Origin: Cavenderia fasciculata
Taxonomy: Eukaryota; Evosea; Eumycetozoa; Acytosteliales; Cavenderiaceae
Length of the DNA stretch: 64,000 nt
Assembly (NCBI RefSeq): GCF_000203815.1
Contig: NW_004457695.1
Coordinates: 1,672,054-1,736,053, forward strand
Direction of reading: 5' to 3'
Shown here: in pieces, positions 46,802 to 58,302 of the stretch
Layout of the letters: each line of letters opens with the position of its first letter
Numbering within the stretch: the first letter of the stretch is position 1
Translations under genes and position numbers: made by a program
Notes under the pieces: generated by a model
Database searches by the model: none
Told to the model about the DNA's origin: nothing
Seen by the model: only the letters and a program-made list of their open reading frames with translations

Positions 46802-48644
46802 ATGATGATTAAATCAATCATAATATTTATGGTGTTGGCCATTACCTTGTCGGTTGCCACATCCGAATTCGCATACTATGTCGACCGTTCAGCCGACATT
46901 ATCATCGAACCAAAACAACACACTGTAAGTTCAACAACGAACAACAAAGACAACAACAACAACGACAAACAAGAAGAAGAAGAAGAAGAAGAAGAAGGAA
47001 TAGATAGAGTACAGATTATAGACTTTATAGATAAAAAGAGAGATGGCTATTCTTGTCTTATAAGATTCTACTCCTTCTTCTTTTCTTCACCAAAACATTT
47101 TGTATACGAAACATGTTTATTCTAATGTATTCCCTTTTACATCTTTATTAGAACTCATTATTATATTTAAAAGGAAACATTTTCAACAGTGTCAACTTTG
47201 ATAAGATTAAGGATACTCAAATCAGCACTTTAATCTCACATGTTATGGGTACACTCCCATTAAACAATGAAGACAGAACTGGTTTCCCACAAGTTTCACT
47301 CTTTAACAAACCAAAGCTTAACCTTTTCTTTGCTCTCGATTCAGTTTCAAAGGGTATATATATTAGATACAAATACATGTATATATATTATTTTAGTCTC
47401 ACACTTTACTTATTCCTTCTTTTTCTTTCTACTTCTTTTCATTTTACTTTTTAGAAAACTTAAAATCATTAACATTTTTAAATGGAGAATCAGTTCAAAT
47501 TGAAAAGAACTTTTATCCAATGGATTCAGTATCTGAATTGACCACCATTTTCTCTGGTGTCACTCCATCTGAACACGGTATTGTTGGTGCCAACTGGGAG
47601 AACAAGTATGCCGAAAAGGTTGAATCTTTTTCACGTGGACACTTGTCTAGCAAGATCAATTTGGCCGATGTCCAAGACCGTACCTTCCAAGGCAAGTCTA
47701 TCATTGTATCGAGCTCAAGCAACAAGCAACTCGCCGGCGCCATCACCGCCCATCCAAAGCCAGCCCAACCATTCTTGGGTGCCGATGCACGTACTGTCGA
47801 AACCTTATTGTACAGCCGTGAGTTCCGTCAATTTGTCTTGCCAGAGGGATGGAGAGCCGTCCTCACCTCGGGTTCGCTCAAGATCACCACCGCCGCCGGC
47901 GAGTCTGTCACTGTCGACATTGACGCCGAGCCATTTGACAGCTTGCTCACCGAGTTGGCCGTCGTATTCAACACTGTCAAGGCACTCGGATCCAAGGACT
48001 ACTCTGAAGCCGTTAATGACGCCATCCCAGACCTCGTCTCGTTTGCCTTTGGTTCACTCAAGTCTGTCGACCGTCAAGGTGAATTCTTTACCATTGCTCT
48101 CGCCATGATCGACCGTGCCATGCAATCTTCATACGACCAACTCTCTGGTCTCTACAGCAACCGTATTGCCTGTGAAGTCGTCGTCTTGAACGGTGGTGAA
48201 ACCATCGTCGACAAGGAAACCGTCGACCAAATCAACATTGTCGTTGGCAAGCACACCTACTCGTCACGTATCGTATCGTCGCCATCCATCTACTTGCGTC
48301 CATCCTCCAAGAACCAACGTGAAGAGATCTGCGACCAATTGATCGCTTCCGTCGACAACACCAAGTTCAACGTTCACTGTGCCACCAAAAACTCTGTCCT
48401 TATCCGTGCTCAACCAGCCAACCTCGGCGAAGACGGCTCCTCATCCGACGCTAGCAATGAAAGCCCAGCCCAATCATACGCCGACATGATCGTCTCCAAC
48501 CAAGTCGCCGCCTTCCAAATCTTCCTCTTCTTCCCAATCGTCTGGGTTCTTTTCATTGCTGGTGGTTTCCTCCTCACCATGGGTATTAGCACTGACGCTC
48601 AAAAGGATACCTTATTGTACAGAAACACTGGTAGAAACCATTAA
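46802..48644 (+). CDS. ATP6AP2/(pro)renin-receptor-like V-ATPase accessory membrane protein
   Basis: Exons 46802..46924, 47152..47353, 47455..48644; 504 aa. An N-terminal signal peptide (MMIKSIIIFMVLAITLSVATS) is followed by a lumenal domain, a single transmembrane helix near 463-487 ('FFPIVWVLFIAGGFLLTMG'), and a short tail 'STDAQKDTLLYRNTGRNH'. Tail and membrane pattern match ATP6AP2 ('MDPGYDSIIYRMTNQK'), as do 'LLTELAVVFNTVKAL' and the segment with 'SYDQLSGLYSNRIACEVVVL' (animal 'MYSLYGGNAVVELVTV'). In animals this protein associates with the V-ATPase Vo sector and aids its assembly. Strong GC-rich codon bias (47600-48600) implies high expression, as expected for contractile-vacuole V-ATPase. 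Confidence 0.7.
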
Positions 48645-48933
48645 AACTATAAACAAAATAATAATATAATAAGAATTCTTAAGAAAAGAATAATATTTTT
48701 TTAAAAACAATAATAAATAAAAAAAAATTACAAATAATAATTAATTATTATCCTTCTTTTCTTTTGATTGTAGGAAATGGAAACATCCGAATTGACCGAC
48801 AAAAACAAAAAAAAAAACGAGTACTAAAGTTTTTTCGTTCGTCAAAATACAACAAAAAGAGATTCATCTTAAATTTAATTTAGTTTAGTTATCAATCTCT
48901 CTTTTTTTCTTTATATATATATACTCATAAAAG

Positions 48934-49650
48934 ATGAGACAATTAAAACATACAGAGCAAAAGTTATTAAAAAAGGTGAACCTTGTTCACTATAAAAAGG
49001 AGAGTCCAAGAGATTTGCTTAATATGCAAACTTTTGGTATCGCCTCTAGAGAAGAATATCAACAGTAAGAGAAGAAAAGAAACAACAAAGGAATCATCAT
49101 ATAGATCAACAACATAATATCTTAACATACCTATTTAATTCGTTTAGTTATGTAAAACTTGTAAATAGTATTCAAAAATTAGTAAATTTAGTAGGTAAAC
49201 TACCAGAAGGAGATCCAGTAAAGAAACAAGTTACAGATCAATTGGTAGAGAAATTATATGATATGGGTGTTGTCGATGAAAAGGTAACTGCTTCATTGGC
49301 CAAAGTTGGTGTATCTCATTTTTGTAGAAGAAGAATCCTTTCAATGTTGGTTCAACATAAATTTGCTCAAAATCTTACTCATTCAATGACTCTTATTAAA
49401 CATTGTCGTATGTAACAAACAAAGATAATGAAACTTGATAAACCAAATAGGCGAAATAGACAAAATAGATTTGATTCTAATCTCTCTTTGATCTATAGAT
49501 GTAAGAATTGGACCAGAAGTTGTAACAGATCCAGCCTTTTTAGTAACTAGAAAATTCCAAGATTTAATGACATGGACAGATCAATCATCGATGAAAAAGA
49601 AGGTTATGGAATACAACAACAATTTGGACGATTACGATTATCACAATTAA
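48934..49650 (+). CDS. imp3: Imp3, U3 snoRNP protein
   Basis: Exons 48934..49064, 49148..49407, 49499..49650; 180 aa, near the 184 aa of human IMP3. '[21 protein letters not shown]' matches the Imp3 start, '[19 protein letters not shown]' the S4-like RNA-binding region, and '[47 protein letters not shown]' the conserved end; both junction codons (His) are made by splicing. Imp3 is an S4-domain protein of the SSU processome that promotes U3 snoRNA/pre-18S pairing in the nucleolus. Confidence 0.96.
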
Positions 49651-49960
49651 AGAAGAATAAATCGATTAAAATTAAAAACAACAAGAAAAGAATGGATTAA
49701 TTTTGGATTAATTTGGTTTGGTTGGATGATATATCTACAAAATATACTATTTATTGCGCAATAAGAGTAGAGAGTAGAGAGTACTCTCTCTCTTTCTACT
49801 CCCTCTTTATCTTTTCTCTCTCTATAATTACTTAAATGATAGAGAGAGTTGATGGAGAAAAAGTAGATAGTAGATATATAGGGGGTGAAAATATTATATA
49901 CAATATACAAAAAGGAAGGTTGGTTGGGTTTGGATTATAATTGGATTGCTACTACTATTT

Positions 49961-50849
49961 TTACATTATCATTTCCTTGTAATAATCTGAATAAGAAAAA
50001 CCAGTATTGGAATCTGATTCTTGGTGTTGATCAAGTTCAAAGTGATCCTCTTCAAAATTTGAAATGGGCGATGGACATGGTTCTGCCAAACTTAATTCAG
50101 GTACACAAAAGCCTAAAATAATAAGAGTAATGAGTAGAGTATTAATATATATATATTGGGGGATATCTAACCAATTATTGGTTTCTTGATTTAAATTTTC
50201 GTACTCTTAAAATCATCTTCTTCATCATTTAAAAGATAAGAGTAGGTTGGAGGACATTCTAAAAGTGGAGTCATGACAAGAGAGTGTATTGTCTTGTCTG
50301 ATATCTTTGCACCAATCGATAAAGGGATAGGGGGTTGTGGATACATTTGATCAAATACAATGGGAGGTTCTTGTAGTTTGATATTGTTCTTTTCCGAAAC
50401 CAGTACCTTTGGTGTAATGACTGATGTGATTTTTGGTTTTCCTGCTGATATCTTTCTCTACAAGGTAACATTAGTATTTTGGAGTGTGTATTAAACATTT
50501 AATTTATATTTACCTTTAATTCATGTGATCCAGGTACAAATAAAAGATTGGATAGTGGTGATGTAGTAGAAGATGGAGTGGATGATGTTGTCGAGGATGG
50601 AGCAGTTGTAAGGATTATCTTTTTATCTTTTAACGATGGTAATGATCCTTTGTTGGTGACATCACCAAGAGCCTTTCTTGGAGCAGATGATGAAACGAAT
50701 GACTTTTGTTTCAAAGTAGTAGATGGTTGAGGCATAAACGATAGGGGAGCAGATGCATTACTCTTTTTCATAGAGACTGCATTCTCTTTCTCTCCTCCCA
50801 TCATTGACAAGTTTCTCATTCCACCTGATACAATCATGATTTCTTTCAA
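49961..50849 (-). CDS. Securin-like APC/C substrate candidate (KEN box plus D box)
   Basis: Exons 50514..50849, 50205..50457, 49961..50112; 246 aa (sum is in phase). Near residue 21 is 'GEKENAV' (KEN box) and near 58-66 'RKALGDVTN' (destruction box RxxLxxVxN; human securin has 'RKALGTVNR'). The protein is otherwise disordered: Ser/Thr-rich middle, then Pro-rich ('QMYPQPPIPLS') and an acidic C-terminal part ('SNFEEDHFELDQHQ'). KEN plus D-box, size, and acidic Pro-rich tail are securin features; securins are otherwise too divergent to prove by sequence. Sororin or another APC/C substrate remain possible. Confidence 0.6.
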
Positions 50850-52038
50850 TTATAAATATATATTTTATAATAATGGTGAGGTATGTTGTTTGTTGTTGTT
50901 GTTGTTGTATGTATAAATACAGTTGTGTAATAATGATAGGTTTAAATGATTATTATTACTAAATATTGCTTAATTAATTAAAATATGAAATGAATAGCTC
51001 GACCAGTTTTTTTGATGGACATCCCGCCATTTAACGGTCATAAATTCAAATTTTTGCACTATTAAATTTAACTTCAGGTGCTGGCATCCAAAAAAAAAAA
51101 AAAAAAAGATGGTTACTGTTAAGCAACTCATATGAGTGAACAGATCTCGAGGTTTTCATTGATAATTGAGAGTTTGATTGCTGACGAGACCTTGTAAGGA
51201 TACTTAGAGTACCTGGGGGCAAGCCCGTCGAAATAAAAACATGTCTCTGCGTTATGGGTTGGGGATTGGGAAAAAAAAACGGCATGCCGGTGTATTTCAT
51301 ATTTTAATTATTCCTTTCTGCGAGCTACAGATAAGCTTAATGTTATTGTCAATGGTGGACAACCCTCAAAAGGAGCATTCAAGTATTGGATACATTGTTA
51401 AGGAGGCATCCAGGTACCAATCTTTAAATTGAATAATGATTCATTGTCAATTAAAGACCACTGGTGTAACATCATCGAAAACACCAACAACATCGAGGAG
51501 TACCGCCAAGCACTCGCCATCACACAACTATCGAGTTATTTAAACAAATTATTAGGTATTATCTAGCGATCATCAGCTGTAGTACAAAAACGAAAAAAAT
51601 CAGTTTTTTTTAATACCTAATAATTTGTTTAAATAACGATAAGTTGATGATCATATTGGAAGGATGGGTAACAATGAATTGAAGACTTGGGAATCCCAAC
51701 ACCGTTGTTGTGATGCATAATCGACCCGTTTTTAAAAGTATGTATCTTAATAACTACGTTAGAAAGAGTTATTAACCAAGATTATAGGTATTTTCATCAT
51801 GTTCAATTCACTTTGTTCTAATCGCATTTAATTCTGATCTGCTGTGGCCGTTGGTGTTGCTATAGATTCAGCTGATTGAATTAAATGCGATTAGAATGAT
51901 TGAATCATGTTCAAGTGGTCTGGTCGGCTCCTTCCCTTTTTTAACTCTGCTACAGTGTTGCAAGTATACATATATACATATCATTTCTAAAAACATAGAC
52001 AATTTATTTATTTCTAATTTATTTATTTATTTATTTAT
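50850..52038. mobile_element. Relic region with coding-like fragment and two inverted repeats
   Basis: No intact gene. GC-richer, coding-like sequence at about 51331-51566 is a degraded fragment of unknown family. Two inverted repeats lie downstream: 26-bp perfect arms at 51535-51560/51612-51637, and 19-bp arms at 51816-51834/51878-51896, the second pair flanked by an 11-bp direct repeat ATCATGTTCAA (51796-51806, 51904-51914). This suggests nested insertions of small mobile elements. The family cannot be named from the window. Confidence 0.45.
51796..51914. repeat. Hairpin element flanked by 11-bp direct repeats (MITE-like)
   Basis: ATCATGTTCAA occurs at 51796-51806 and 51904-51914. Between them sit inverted arms 51816-51834 and 51878-51896 (CTAATCGCATTTAATTC core). 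The layout resembles a small foldback transposon with its target-site duplication, though the arms do not abut the direct repeats exactly. Confidence 0.5.
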
Positions 52039-55000
52039 TTATTGGAATAAATCATCAGTTAAAAGAAAAGATGGTTGAATATTATCATCGGCGAGAAAAT
52101 CGAGTGGATGATAGATGAGGTTACCTCTAACCTCTGACAGTAAACGAGTATCATCAATGGAAACTGGTTTCTTGAGACATTGATTAAACTCGTCGCATGT
52201 CTTTATCGAGTTTTTGGGAATGGCTGCAAACACAGTGTCATAGATACGAGTATTTGAAGCTGCTGTTGCTATCCATACACCAATATAGAATGAACTATCG
52301 ATTGGATCCGTTAGATCAATACCACCAACTACACTTGATTCAATGGCTTCCGAATATAAACTTGACAATGATCTTGGTTGAAGTTTTGGTGAATCAATTT
52401 CAGAAACATAAACTACTTTGTTTATCGTTGTTGTTGGTGGTGGTTGATCATGTTGTACCTTTTGTGGTGGTTGCGATGATGGTATTGTTGTTGGATTTGG
52501 AAGAGGAGCAATAAAAGATGTTTCTTTAATTAAAGAATCCTTTTCCTTTTCTTTTTCTTTTTCCTTTTGGTTGGTAATTTCCTTTTGGTCTGAATTATAA
52601 TCTTCAATAATAACATTTTCAGGATCTATAATATTCTTGGATACATTGACCACTTCAAATATTTCATTCTTGTCTGCTCCCACTCTATTCTCTTTTTCCT
52701 TTGTTATCATTTGGGAGATCGGCGAAGAGAGGGTAAGTGATGAAGGAGGAGGATCAGATGATGACGAGGGAGAGTAGGACATTTGTGAAGGTGGTTGTTC
52801 AGTGGCTTGATTGATATTTGCCTTTCTCGGCGAGTGTTGTGGTGAATCCAATGGTGACGATGGAAGTGAGGAAATGGGTGTTTTGTTTGATGATGAAGGT
52901 CCTTGGAAACTACTACTACGATGATGAGATTGTTTTGGTATTCTATATTGTGAGTTGATTGTAAGTGGTGGACTATTAATTGGTAAACTATTTGAACTAG
53001 TGTTTTGATTACTAATAATATTTTGATTATTATTATTATTATTTTGAATATTTTGATTATTATTATTATTTTGATTAATATTTAAATTTGTATCTACATT
53101 TGGATTTACAGTACTACTATATGAAGAGGAGGATGGAGAAGAAGATAGAGATGAAGATATAGATGAAAGGATAGAGGAAGATGAAAATGATCCAGATTGA
53201 TGAATACTATTGAGTTTGTGTTGCATATTGAGTTGTGATGAAGCTGGAGGTGTTTGAAGAGGTGGATGGTCAATATGTGGGAGTAGACCAATATGTTCTT
53301 TCCAAAGACGTAGACGAAAGTTGTATATTACACGACTGGCCATATACTCCTTGCCATTCATTCGTGTCTTTATCATATCCTTTTCGTCTCGAATGATAAA
53401 TGCCAGCTCACTGTCACGCTCACCGTTGAGTGAACGATCGTTGATATTGGCCGAACCGACAATAGCCACACGATCATCGATTACCATCAGTTTCGAGTGC
53501 ACATAGATTTGCTCAGTGACATAGTTGCCCTCGAGACAGGCATGTGTACGCAAAGAATAGAATCCAATGTATTCACTGAGATCTTCGTTTGGAAACTCTC
53601 TCTTTAGTGTCTTGACAATCGAGTTTTCATTTCTGATCAGCGTCAAGTACTGCCAATGCATCAAACCACGAATATGCGTCTCTTCTTGGAACTTGCCATC
53701 CTGTTGTGACGGCAACACGATAATGACACGAAACACTTCACGTTTTCGAATGGCTCTTTTAATACGCTTGACAATTTCAAAAGATATTTGGTTCCATACT
53801 CCTGGTGCATGTGTAGAGACAAAGTTTTGATTTTCAATATAAATGTAATGATTGGCATCCTCGATTGCTTGTATATAGGCAGTGTGGATCGAACGTTCAT
53901 TACGGCCACCACCAGACCATTCATCCATCGATCTAAGTAATTGACATGTACTAGACCCATTGGAAATGAGTGGTGTCGTATTGAAATAGAGTGGTGGATA
54001 GTAATCGTCTCTATGATGATTCCATCTCAACACAAAATTCAATGCTACATCTCTTGCTGCCAATCCATTCACTCCAACCATAATATCATGCCATGGCATA
54101 CGTGCTATCTTTTTTCTATCAATTGAATCTTCATTTGGTGCAAATATATCTCCCATTTCTCCTAAACATGGATTATACTAGTAAAATAAAAAAAAGTAAA
54201 TAATAAATAAACTATGTTCCAAAATAATAATAATAATTATTTTACTTACATAATCTTTTCCAGGCCATAAAGTTGAATTTACATCAATTAAATGATGACA
54301 CCAATTATCATATCTACCAAAACAAAAATCAACACCTCCAACAAATGCAATTTCTTGATCAACAATTAATGTTTTTTGATGATGTGACCAATATATTGGC
54401 TAAAAAGAAAAAAATAAAATAAAATAAAGGATAATAATAAATATTAATATATTTTTTGTTGATTATATATATCATATTAATACTTACAGTAAAAGGAGGA
54501 TGTCTAATAACTTTAATATTATTATGAAGTTCTTCTAATTTATCTTTTGCTCTTTTACTTCCTTTAAAGGTAGCAATTTTAGTTTCATCCCATAGGAGGA
54601 TAAATATCTTTACACCTTGTTTTGCCTTTCTTTGTAATAAATTATCTAATCTATATTTAATATCAAGTACTGGATACCTAATCAAATATACTTCTGGTGA
54701 TAAAAACCATGCTGTTATAAATACTTCTCTTGTTGCATCTAAAAATAAATAAATTAAAAATTAATTAATTAATATTGTTGTTTCTTCTTCTTTTAAATTA
54801 TTATTATTTCTATTTCCCTTACTTTCGATAGCTAAAGCAGAAGCAGCAAAATAATCATCACAATCAACATAGAGTTTGGCGTTGATATTTTCACGTGGTG
54901 GAAATCTTGGTTGATTGGGATCAGGATTATCTAATGGTGTTGAAGTTGGAATGATAGAGTTTGGTATATGATGATTACTACGTTGTTGTTGATGTGGAAT

Positions 55001-55765
55001 ATTATAGGTAGTGTCTGTTGAAGTAAAGGATGATCCTATTCCTGATCCCGACATTTGTGGAGTAGATGATGGAGTAGTTGAAGAATCGGGGATAATCATA
55101 TTTAAAAAGTTTGTGAATCCATCAATTGGTTCTTCAACAAATGATTTAGTGCCAAGCATTTCATCTAGTTGTTTGAGTTCACTTTCAAGTGATGTCTTTC
55201 TCTTGGCCAATTCCATTCTAATCTTGTATACAGAGATTGGATCGTCGTCAGAGTTGCTGGCCGACTGTGTCGCCAAATTAAACTTGACCGATTTGAGGTG
55301 TTCAATCAAGAGCAATCGATTTTCATCCAACTCTTTCAATGTCTTTTGAGCGTACTGATAGAATGCTGGAAACTGTGACTGCGAACTCGTCGGAGACATT
55401 GATTTGAGTCGTACCATTGTAGATGGTGTTTGGGTAAGATTACCACCTTGCAATTCATTTCCATGTGTTGATATTGATGATGCATTATTCAACTTGTTAA
55501 ATGATAATTGTTTTTGTAAATGACCATGATGTGATCCTCCTCCTGATGCTGATGCCGCTGCTGCCGCTGCTGCTGAAGATGGTGGAAGTAGATTCGATGA
55601 TGTAGTAGTACTTGTTGATGATGTTGTGGTTGTCGATACTACTGGTGGAGGAGTTGGTGTCGATCCCAAAGATGACAGTGATAATGAAAGAGAGTCAAAA
55701 AAGTTTGTTATTTGTTGTAGTATCTCTGGTTCCTTTTCTTTCTCTTTATTATCAACATTTGACAT
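52039..55765 (-). CDS. Phospholipase D (two HKD motifs)
   Basis: Exons 54823..55765, 54488..54738, 54250..54399, 52039..54177; 1160 aa. The first ~310 residues are Ser/Thr/Gln-rich with no recognisable PX or PH domain. The PLD part starts 'KLYVDCDDYFAASALAIENATREVFITAWFLSPEVYLIR' (about 295-335); HKD1 is 'HHQKTLIVD' near 404 on the 150-nt third exon, and HKD2 'YVHSKLMVIDDRVAIVGSANINDRS' is near 673. A ~290-residue Ser/Asn/Pro-rich insert precedes the conserved C-terminal 'IGVWIATAASNTRIYDTVFAAIP'. It hydrolyses phosphatidylcholine to phosphatidic acid; D. discoideum pld proteins are involved in starvation sensing and vesicle traffic. Paralogue (pldA/B/C) not assigned. Confidence 0.93.
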
Positions 55766-56486
55766 TTCTCTCTACTCTATTTATTGTTGTAAGAGAGTCT
55801 CAAAACTTGTGTAAAGTATAAATATACTTGTATATATATATAAAATAAAAGAAATATATATAATGAATAGATACTAACTAAACTATCTTGAATAATGATA
55901 ATGATAATAATAATAAGTGTGCGTGTGTGTTGTAAATGTGAGTGTGTATTGTATTGAGAAAAAGAGTTCAGATAATGATATCCCTTTTGTGTTTAATTAG
56001 TTAAAAATAGGTGTCTGAATGTATTCCTGAACAAGTTCACTGTTTTTTGAAAATGAAAAAAAAAAGAAATCAAAGGTGCCTGTTCCCGTTGTTCCTTAGG
56101 AACCGAGATATTTTTGTTGTTTGGGTGCCGAACCTACCTTGAAAATTCATAGGGCAAGTCAAAGCAACACTTGTTGTGACCAAGAATCTAGTGACTTCTG
56201 ATGATCATTGATTTGTTTGTTTGTTTGTTTGTTTGTTTGTTTGTTTGTTTGTTTGTTTGTTTGTTTGTTTGTTTGTTTGTTATGTACACATTATTCCATC
56301 AAAAAGATGGGCAAGTAGACTATTTTACATTATTTATTATTGTTTTGGTTTTGGTTTTTTAATTAATTATTCACAAGTGTTGGTATTATTTCTTATTATT
56401 GTTTACTATTTACTATATTTACTATTATTATTATTATTATTATTATTATTTTTAAATTGGATTAATGGACTCTTTTTTTTTTTCTG
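55766..56486. other. Intergenic region with (GTTT)n tract
   Basis: 720 bp between the PLD start and the small minus-strand gene. Contains a palindrome GTTCCTTAGGAAC at 56089-56101 in a GC-richer patch, and the GTTT microsatellite below. No gene seen. Confidence 0.4.
56212..56281. repeat. (GTTT)n microsatellite
   Basis: About 17 tandem GTTT units. The frame it opens is an artefact of the repeat. Confidence 0.95.
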
Positions 56487-56882
56487 CTAGGATCTTGGAC
56501 CAGTTGAAAAAACAATGTCACTAATCATAGTTTCCAGCTCTTCTTTAGTGAAATGAGTTTTTTTTGACCATTTGAACTTTCTCAATCGACGGTCATACGA
56601 TGGAATGATAATGTCACCATCTTCATAGATGGAACAGCAGTATCGATCGCCATAAGATTCCATTGGTGGACTATTGTTAGAGTAGGCTGTTGATGGTTTG
56701 GCTGATACAAATGATGATGACGATGATGACCCAGATGCAGATGACTTGACATTACCTACTGGAATAGTCTTCCAACAAGTAATCAAGAAATTATCAAGTT
56801 GGATAGGATGATAAAAAACGTATTCACTGCTTCCCAATGATCTTTTACATTCCATCTCCAATGCACATGTAAATTCTACCAT
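56487..56882 (-). CDS. Small hypothetical protein
   Basis: Single exon, 131 aa. It begins 'MVEFTCALEMECKRSLGSSEYVFYHPIQLDNFLITCWKT' and after a Ser-rich insert ends 'YGDRYCCSIYEDGDIIIPSYDRRLRKFKW...' with a helical C-terminus. The balanced composition and beta-like pattern look like a real small domain, with a Ser/Ala-rich loop as in other genes here. No family recognised. Confidence 0.55.
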   Translation of the reverse strand: MVEFTCALEMECKRSLGSSEYVFYHPIQLDNFLITCWKTIPVGNVKSSASGSSSSSSFVSAKPSTAYSNNSPPMESYGDRYCCSIYEDGDIIIPSYDRRLRKFKWSKKTHFTKEELETMISDIVFSTGPRS

Positions 56883-58302
56883 GATTGAATAATAATATCT
56901 TTTTTTGATGGTATTGAAATTTCAAATTGACAAAAAAATGAAATGAATGAAGAAGATATAATTGGAGAAATAGAATTAAATTATTCTATATTATCAACAA
57001 ATCAGAGAGAATGAGAGAGTAAGTGTGAGTGAGAAAGATAACAAACAAACTAAACAACCAATGAAATTCCCAAGAATTCGTCGAAACTAATATAAATATA
57101 TTTTTTAATTAAAAATTTAAAGAGAGTTGCTTGCTTGTTCTTGTCTACGAATGAATAATAAAAATGGTGCGAAATGGGGGAGGAGATGGGTAAGGGTGTA
57201 CCAATAGCAGGTGATTGAAATAGGTAAGTGGGTAAAGGTAGGTATGCTTTTTAATTATGATAATGAGGTGAGGGAGGGAGAGATTGAATAATTAAATAAA
57301 TAATAATAATAAAAACTCGAGTTATAACTGATGATTAATACTAAAAAAAAGAGGATTGATGCTTTGTTTGTTTGTTTGACTATTTGAAATGAATAAATAA
57401 GTATGTATTATTCTCTCTCTTTTGTAAAAGATAAAGATAAAGATATAAATGAAAGAAATGAATGTGGAGAATGATGAATGAAAATGAAATGAACAGTTTA
57501 ATATAAGAGGAGGGTGAATATAAAAATCATCAGCTGCTCAAGCTTAGTCTTGATTGAATTAAATCAAATCCATATAAGGCATTTTTGCAGGGATCTTTCT
57601 ATGGGTTTCGCTGTGGTCTGGTTTTGGGCTTGACCCCCACCTTCCCCCCCTTTACCTACACCATAACTGTTTATTTTGGATCAAAAAAGAAATTTGCTTT
57701 GCAGAGTTTATCAAAAAATCCATTTTTTTTCAAAAGCAAATGGTTTGGTGGGTGCCTTTGCCAAACAACGAATATTCTATATTTCTATCTGTCACAGACA
57801 CGTAGATCATTCAATTCTTGTGTTATCTGTTCATCATATTCTTTATCCGTCTTTGCAGCGAGTAAGTACTCATAACCAAAGGGTATGACCTCGAAATAAG
57901 AGTTTAGGCTCTTATTTTAACTTATTCATAAAGAGTTAGGTCCAACTCCTAAACAGCAGGACGTGGGAGGTTCATCTTTTTTTTTACACTTTGAGGACGA
58001 TGAAAAATGAATCGGAGTCTTGCCCTTTGATCAAATAAAAATTTCAAAGATTTACAAATAATCTTTTAAATAAATAAATACTACTTTTCACCTTATTCTT
58101 CTTCTTCTTCCTACTCTTTATTGTTTTAAAGAACCACGGACGGTTTAAAAAGAAAGAAACAAAAAGTAATAATTAATTGTAATTATTACTTTGCATCTGT
58201 CACTCGTTTTTTTGAACGACGGAAATTCGTCTCGGTCAAGACCTTTTTTTGGTAATAGTATCGTCATGATTGATCATCATACGGGCTTGCCAACTGTCAC
58301 CA
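56883..58302. other. Gene-free region with relic coding fragment
   Basis: 1.4 kb. 56883-57540 is promoter-like AT-rich DNA with AAATAA runs. From about 57560 to 58020 the composition becomes GC-richer and unlike local intergenic DNA. On the minus strand, 57785..~57915 reads as coding ('FEVIPFGYEYLLAAKTDKEYDEQITQELNDL') with no start or upstream exon. A 9-bp hairpin AAATAAGAG/CTCTTATTT (57894-57917) lies at its edge. Downstream 58165-58192 is a 28-bp near-perfect AT palindrome. Confidence 0.35.

Noticed and set aside
51190-51260. Minus-strand ACCCATAAC box with CCTTACAAGG about 55 nt downstream
   Set aside because: The second motif matches the class I element only in its first half, and no convincing terminal stem closes a 45-65 nt RNA there. 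It lies in the relic region.
56221-56490. Frame beginning MFVCLFVCLFVC
   Set aside because: Translation of a (GTTT)n microsatellite.
58165-58192. 28-bp AT palindrome
   Set aside because: AT-only palindromes of this size are common in such AT-rich DNA and it lies in a 3' flank.
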